From Lycium barbarum (Eukaryota; Streptophyta; Magnoliopsida; Solanales; Solanaceae), in NCBI RefSeq assembly GCF_019175385.1, contig NC_083344.1, positions 2,580,965-2,644,964 on the forward strand: DNA of 64,000 nt, written 5' to 3'. Positions 58,933 to 64,000 of this stretch are shown piece by piece. The notes beneath the pieces were generated by a model. The model saw only the letters and a list, made by a program, of their open reading frames with translations. It had not been told where the DNA came from and did no database searches. Position 1 is the stretch's first letter, and every line of letters starts with the position of its first letter. Made by a program: the position numbers and the translations under genes.

Positions 58933-59051
58933 CTAGTAAGCTCCTTTTATGTAAGCATTTCGACGGTTCAGCTTATCCCTACGCTCACTTGCAACAACAC
59001 GGACCATTCTCCGTTGGACACCATTCGTGTCATACCAGTGAATGCGGTTAT
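58933..59051 (-). pseudogene. CBSX3: CBSX3-like last exon, relic (unit 7)
   Basis: After an acceptor TTGCCAG the exon begins AT AAC CGC (NRI). It passes through altered residues to VVASERRDKLNRRNAYIKGAY and a stop. It corresponds to 52,235-52,351 and keeps one open frame, but the HIPV part is not recognisable. Confidence 0.72.
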
Positions 59052-59778
59052 CTGGCAAGTGATAGGTTCTGTTAGGAAAAATTGAAAGAGAACTTTGAGG
59101 CGTGAAAAATCATTGCTAATAAAGAAGTATTCCATGTATATTGTTTAGGGGAATAAAAACAAGTCGATTCCAGAGACAGCAAAGCCGAAACATATACTAC
59201 AAATCACTATTTAGAAAGGTAACACGTAGTTCATCAGAATTCAAAACATAAAACTTAAATTACGTTTTAAATAGAACTAAAACTCTCTTAGAAATATATA
59301 TAAGTAAAAATAGCCTTTTAGGTCAGGACCGGCAGGCAACCAAGCCGGAAGTCCAAGTTATTTAATATATATATATACATATTACATATATTAAAGGTTC
59401 TTCTTGTCCCCAAGCCATCAATTAACTTTGCAAGAAGAGGAATCTTCTATGCAAGAATGCAATAAAGCTTCAAAAGAAAAGATGGCTACGCTCTGAGTAA
59501 GAAGAACCTTGACAAGGGGAGGGAAAATGCGGTATTGGGACTCTGAGAGATTTTTCATCTCCTAATAAAATGGAAAGGGATATGACCGCAAAACTAGAGA
59601 AGCATGATCTTTATCTAATAAGCTAAAAATGAAACTCAAGTTCGTTTAGTTCCTTCCTTTTTTTTTCCCTTCTCAAAAAAAAAAAAAAAAAAAAAAGGAA
59701 CTAAACAAACTTGACATCATGTAAATTATGCAGGTAGTACAAGCAACAATAAAGGGAGGGAACAGATATGCAAGAATT

Positions 59779-59858
59779 TTTTAACAACATACCCAGTGAA
59801 ATCTCACAAAGTGGGGTCTAGGCAGGGTAGAGTGTAGGAAGACGTTACCCTACCTTGG
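59779..59858 (-). mobile_element. Very short RTE-derived 3'-end insertion (80 bp)
   Basis: It contains ACCCAGTGAAATCTCACAAA and GTGGGGTCTAGGCAGGGTAG, the same 3' block as the LINE at 16,562. GATATGCAAGAATT lies on both sides (59,765-59,778 and 59,859-59,872). Confidence 0.85.
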
Positions 59859-60199
59859 GATATGCAAGAATTCTTCATGAAGTGAAAAATATTAAGCTGG
59901 AACCTAAGGGGCTTAAATGATAAGAATTATGGAACTTCTACAAAGATGCCGATGTCAAAATGGAAGGCCAATTTCTATTGCTTACAAGAATAAAAAAATG
60001 GCTGGATGGTCAGCTATGGAATGATTATCATGTAGAACAAGAGAAATTGGAACTGTACAGAAATCCCAAAGGGCCATCACTTAATTTCACAGATTTCAGG
60101 TGGCAACTGACCAGTGTGTGCACCAAACAACAGAAAAGATAAAAGAAGTCTGGGAAGAGATAAGCAGCAGTATAAGGGTGTGCTTTTGGTGATAGAGGA

Positions 60200-60667
60200 G
60201 ATTGTTTTCCCACATACCTCGATATGGATCCCTAGAGTACCAACAAAGGTGTGCTTCTTCACTTGGTTAGTAGCTACAAGGGGGGTGATCTTGACGGCGG
60301 AGAACTTAAGGAAGAAGAAGATTACTTGTGTTAGTTGGTGTTGTATGTGCAAAGAATCAGGGGAAGACGTAGATCAGCTACTTTTACATTGCCGTGTAGC
60401 ATCTTCGCTATGGAGTTGATGGGACGGTTTGGTTTCGAGTAGGTAATACCGAGAACTATGAAAGAAACAGTGTCTAGCTGGGCTCGTAGAAGACGGAGGA
60501 GGAGATGCAGGGCATGTGAAGTTGCCCCTTTAGCATTGATGTGGACCATATGGAGTGAGAGGAACAAGAGAGCTTTTGATGAAATAGAGAAAGATATCGT
60601 ACACTTGAGAAATAGCCTCTTTTCCCTTATTTCTTTTGGTGCACCCATGAGGTTACTTTTTGTATAA
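60200..60667 (+). mobile_element. L1-like LINE 3' end
   Basis: The plus strand reads WIPRVPTKVCFFTWLVATRG, then CCMCKESGEDVDQLLLHC, a zinc-binding RT tail. In another frame it reads MWTIWSERNKRAFDEIEK and ends near LRLLFV. It is frameshifted near 60,420. The tail-like DNA after 60,667 fits an element end. Confidence 0.75.
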
Positions 60668-60894
60668 ATGATTGGGCGACTTTCATAGAAAATCATATAT
60701 TCTTGTAGGATTTTCTACTTTTTGGTATACTTCTTGTATACGGGCTAGTTAATGCCCTTATTGTTAATAATATTCTTACTACATAAAAAAGGGTGTTTGG
60801 AATTGGCTCACGGGTGCTGTGCAGGAACTTCAATGTAACTAGATACAGTCATGTGAGAAACAATAACCAACATTGATCAGAGGGATGATTGATT

Positions 60895-61500
60895 TTTCAG
60901 ATTTTATTGACGACTTAGAGCTGGTCGGCCCTCCTCTATGTGGAGGTAATTTTACATGGACAAGAGGAGATTCAAGGGGTGGCCTCAAGAATTGACAGTT
61001 TTTTGTTCTCAACAGCGAGATGAAAATTTCAAGTATTTAAAACAAACGCTACTTGCCAAAGTAATACCGGATCATAACCCTCTAATGTTACAGAGTTGAC
61101 AAGGGCAAAACAGAAGATCATAATTCAACATGAAGGCTTTGTGAACAAGGTGGAAAAATATTGGGACAAATTTGAGGTGACAGATTTCATATTGGCCAGC
61201 AAAATGAAATTACTTCAAGGAAAATTGATAGGCTGGAACATACAAGTCTTTGGCAACATTGAGAGAAAAAATCAGAGGCACTGTACAAGTCAATGTTGCT
61301 GGACAAAGAAGCAGAAAAACAAAATTCTTTTCAACCACACACAGTTCAGAAGGCAGATTTAACTGTGAAAATTGATGAAACAGCAAAATGTGAGGAAATT
61401 TCATGGAAACAAAGATCTAGAACCCTTTGGTTGCAGCAACGGGATAGGAACACTAAATATTTACACAAGATGGCCAGTATACAGAGGAGATAATGTTAGA
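60895..61500 (+). mobile_element. L1-like LINE endonuclease/RT fragment
   Basis: The frame reads FSDFIDDLELVGPPLCGGNF, then TWTRGDSRGG, as at the end of an L1 endonuclease. VIPDHNPLML follows, then HEGFVNKVEKYWDKFEVTDF at the entry to RT. Stops are present. It lies after a 3' end of the same kind, so it is a separate insertion or a rearranged copy. Confidence 0.75.
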
Positions 61501-62040
61501 CAAGGATGTCAAGGGATGCAAGAAGAACCAGACAAGGCGAACCAGAAAGTAAACAAATCCGACATTTTCAGATAAAATCAGGTTACAAGATGTTCTTCCA
61601 AAGTAGTAGGCAACATCACATATAGCCTTGGAAGTTGATATGGATAAACAAAGCCCTTACAAGGTTGAATGCTTCACATGGCAAGAGAGACATAGTTGAC
61701 TCAAGTACTCAACTCAATTTATAAAGAGGAGTGTATCCTCTGTGAAGAAGTATGAAGATGCAAGGCACTTATGTACATACATCTCAAGTTTACAGCTCAG
61801 ATTTTGTGCATGTTTCTGATTTTATTTGAACTAAAATGGTGCATGTTGGAAACTTGGAAACAACTGCTGCTGAGTTGGAAAAAGGTGGGACTTCAAATAG
61901 CTCCAGGACACTTTTGAACACTGTTACCAACAATTGTTTAGTGGATGGTTTGGAAAGAACGGAACAAAGATACAATGGCGAAAAAGAGAATATTTGTAAT
62001 TTAAAATATAGATGTAAGAAAATGTACACGAAGTTGAGAG
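61500..62040 (+). mobile_element. L1-like LINE 3' fragment, sister of 29,500-30,140
   Basis: It shares AAGTAGTAGGCAACAT and GTTGGAAAAAGGTGGGACTT with the unit-3 fragment, and has the same position between the two CBS exons. It lacks the SINE. Decayed. Confidence 0.6.
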
Positions 62041-62312
62041 GATGATAAGTTTCCTAAATTCATTTCAACGAACCGAATTTTTATTTTTGTAACTGCACGA
62101 CCTAAGCAACCGGCTGGCCTTCCGTGGAGCCTTCTAACACAGGATGTTTTGTGCACCGGGCTGGCCTTTTAAGCACCCCCATAGAGAAACTTGGTGGACT
62201 TCCACTTTTAAATTGCTCTTAACATGTCGTAATGTATTTAAGCTTATGTTCTTGTGTTTGAAGCAAATACACTAAAAGAGCACTAAAAAGGAAATGAAGC
62301 AGAGAGTAGTAC

Positions 62313-62373
62313 CTATTATCAGTTGCATCGTTTTCAGAACATAAGTTTCTGCTGTGACCGTGATGAGCCTGTC
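62313..62373 (-). pseudogene. CBSX3: CBSX3-like 61-bp exon, relic (unit 7)
   Basis: Acceptor GGGTTTGCAG, then DRLITVTAETYVLKTMQLII plus G, then GTACTA. The last-exon relic follows 3.3 kb downstream at 58,933, the gap being filled by LINE pieces. Confidence 0.74.
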
Positions 62374-63031
62374 CTGCAAACCCATACATAAACGAAGTTG
62401 ACATCATCATATATTAAGTTATTGAAGGAGAATTAAATTAACAAAAGATCACAGCTGACATTCAAATGATCTAGAGACCAGGTCAATTTTGTGACAAAAA
62501 CATGATCATACTGAAAACTAAATGTAGAAGAAATTAGATATATGTTACTTCTCTCTTATAGTGTTCACATGATTCAATATTCCACAGATAACTAAATATT
62601 TTGACAACTATGACGAAGCTACACATGGACACATGATCGTGAAAGCTCTATTATATCCATCTCATTAACTAAAGTAACCAGCAGAATAACACAGTGTTGA
62701 AGTATAACATAAGGCATGAGTCCCTTTCCTCAAATTCTTAAAACTACCAAGAAGAGTTTACACTTAAAGTAAGAATCCATAATCTAAAGAACCCAGTACT
62801 CTTGGATCATATATAAATCTCCAAAAATATATTCTTAAATAATTCGAATATGGTGTTGACCATTCACCCAGAGTATACCCTACATGACCCACTTCTGATT
62901 CAATTTCAGAAAATCACAAATATTTGTACTATATTGTTCAGGGATAGAAAATGATAATACCTGAAGATAACTAAAAAACACTGTACACGATATACCGGGA
63001 CTTACGATCCATTTAGAATAGCAATGACAAT
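62374..63031. other. Unit 7 intron-like DNA, no gene seen
   Basis: It contains one short module (62,520-62,700) and part of the PPR 3' flank (near 62,935). The PPR gene expected next is not in view because an LTR begins at 63,032. Confidence 0.5.
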
Positions 63032-64000
63032 TGTTATACCCCATTTTAACCCGGGTTGAAGCGGAGTACAACATATTGGAGATTCCTAAATTGCTTTGTT
63101 TTAAGGAGTCGCCACCTAATTGATTTTTACGGTGAAGTAGGACACCTAATTATTAACTAAGGTAAATCTAATTAAACCTCCGTTAATAGTCTGCTTAACC
63201 AGTGTGATTCTAGGTAAGAGTTCTATATTATCCTAAAGGGAAGGGATTAGGCATCCTTTAGAATCCGTTAACTTACGGTTATCCGACCAAACTTAGGTTT
63301 AATTAATTAGATTGAATAAGATGCTTGCAGCTTAAAAAAAGGGCTAAGAAATGTTGCTAAGGTTTATAAAATATCAGGATGTTGTTTAAGATAAGATTTA
63401 AGAAAATATAATAATCTACATGAAAGGTTTTTAATGCTATTTAAAACTTACAGGAGTTGATATGGCTTTAAACAAAGATGCTGTGGAGAATGAGATTTGT
63501 GAAAAAATATAATAATTTATATAAAAAGGAAACTTCAAATGCCATTTAAGATAAATTTATAAATGTTGCTAACACTTTAAATAAGAAGGCTATTAAAAAT
63601 AAGACTAATACTTTATATAAAAGGAAATCCTAGAATTCCATTTGAAGTAAAATTTATAATAATTACTAATAACTTTAAAAGGAGGTAGCATAATAAAATG
63701 AGATTTAAAAAATAGAATAATTTGACGTATAAGTAAAGAAGATGCGAGTTTATTGTAATGTTTAATAAATATTTAAATGAACCAAGCAATAAAGTGTTTA
63801 ATTGACTTTAAGTTTTAAGAGTGTGAATAAAAAAAATATAAAAAAAAACTAATAGATGATTCATTAAATTTCCCCTTTTTATTTTTTTGTCTTTATCAAC
63901 TATGCTTACTTAAGAATATACATGATTCATTAAAACTTGAAAAATTACTTCAATTGTGTCCAAATCTTGTTTGCATAATAATGATATTTTGAAACTAAGA
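63032..64000 (-). mobile_element. Third LTR of the Tat/Ogre-like family (partial)
   Basis: It begins TGTTATACCCCATTTTAACC, a variant of the TGTCACACCCC end, and shares AGGAGTCGCCACCTAATTGA and GGCATCCTTTAGAATCCGTT with the other two. It runs off the window, so solo or full-length status is unknown. ACAAT (63,027-63,031) is the expected target duplication. Confidence 0.87.

Noticed and set aside
62100..62175. TS SINE 3' end on the plus strand (TGTGCACCGGGCTGGCC)
   Set aside because: Only a short block matches; no promoter half, tail or target duplication was found.

Overview
The window looks like nuclear DNA of a plant in the nightshade family (Solanaceae). It is AT-rich and full of nested retrotransposons. 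It carries insertions that resemble Solanaceae families: a TS-type SINE, and an RTE-type LINE ending in a TTG tail. Its real genes are intronless P-type pentatricopeptide-repeat (PPR) genes of about 590 residues with 14 motifs, the architecture of restorer-of-fertility-like (RFL) proteins such as petunia Rf-PPR592.

Bases 1-16,506 are a long imperfect palindrome made of two near-identical, 5'-truncated Ty3/gypsy elements of the Tat/Ogre type. They point outward from a 208-bp centre. Each arm carries protease, G-patch, RT-RNase H and integrase regions, then a tandem-repeat 3' UTR. The left arm's integrase is split by a 5,926-bp solo LTR with a 5-bp target duplication. The right arm ends in a 57-bp LTR stub that meets a 5'-truncated RTE LINE, which in turn cuts the start of a PPR gene.

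Bases 17,600-63,030 are a tandem array of RFL-PPR units, all on the minus strand. Three PPR genes are intact (23,785-25,536; 31,626-33,401; 54,497-56,278). One is a clear pseudogene (39,210-40,948), one is cut after five motifs (48,658-49,425), and several are only N- or C-terminal scraps. Each unit also carries decayed exons of a CBS-domain gene resembling mitochondrial CBSX3. The exon matching its middle region lies upstream of some PPR genes, and two later exons lie downstream, all in the same order and orientation. The simplest reading is that a PPR gene once sat in a CBSX3-like intron, and the whole unit was then amplified while the CBS exons decayed.

The array is decorated with a TRIM-like element touching two PPR 5' ends, MITEs, SINEs and LINE fragments. 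A second solo LTR with a 5-bp duplication lies at 41,996-46,181. A third LTR of the same family starts at 63,032 and runs off the window. The intact PPR proteins probably enter mitochondria and bind RNA. They differ from each other at the residues that choose bases, as expected of a diversifying restorer locus. All identifications come from reading the sequence; no database search was run.
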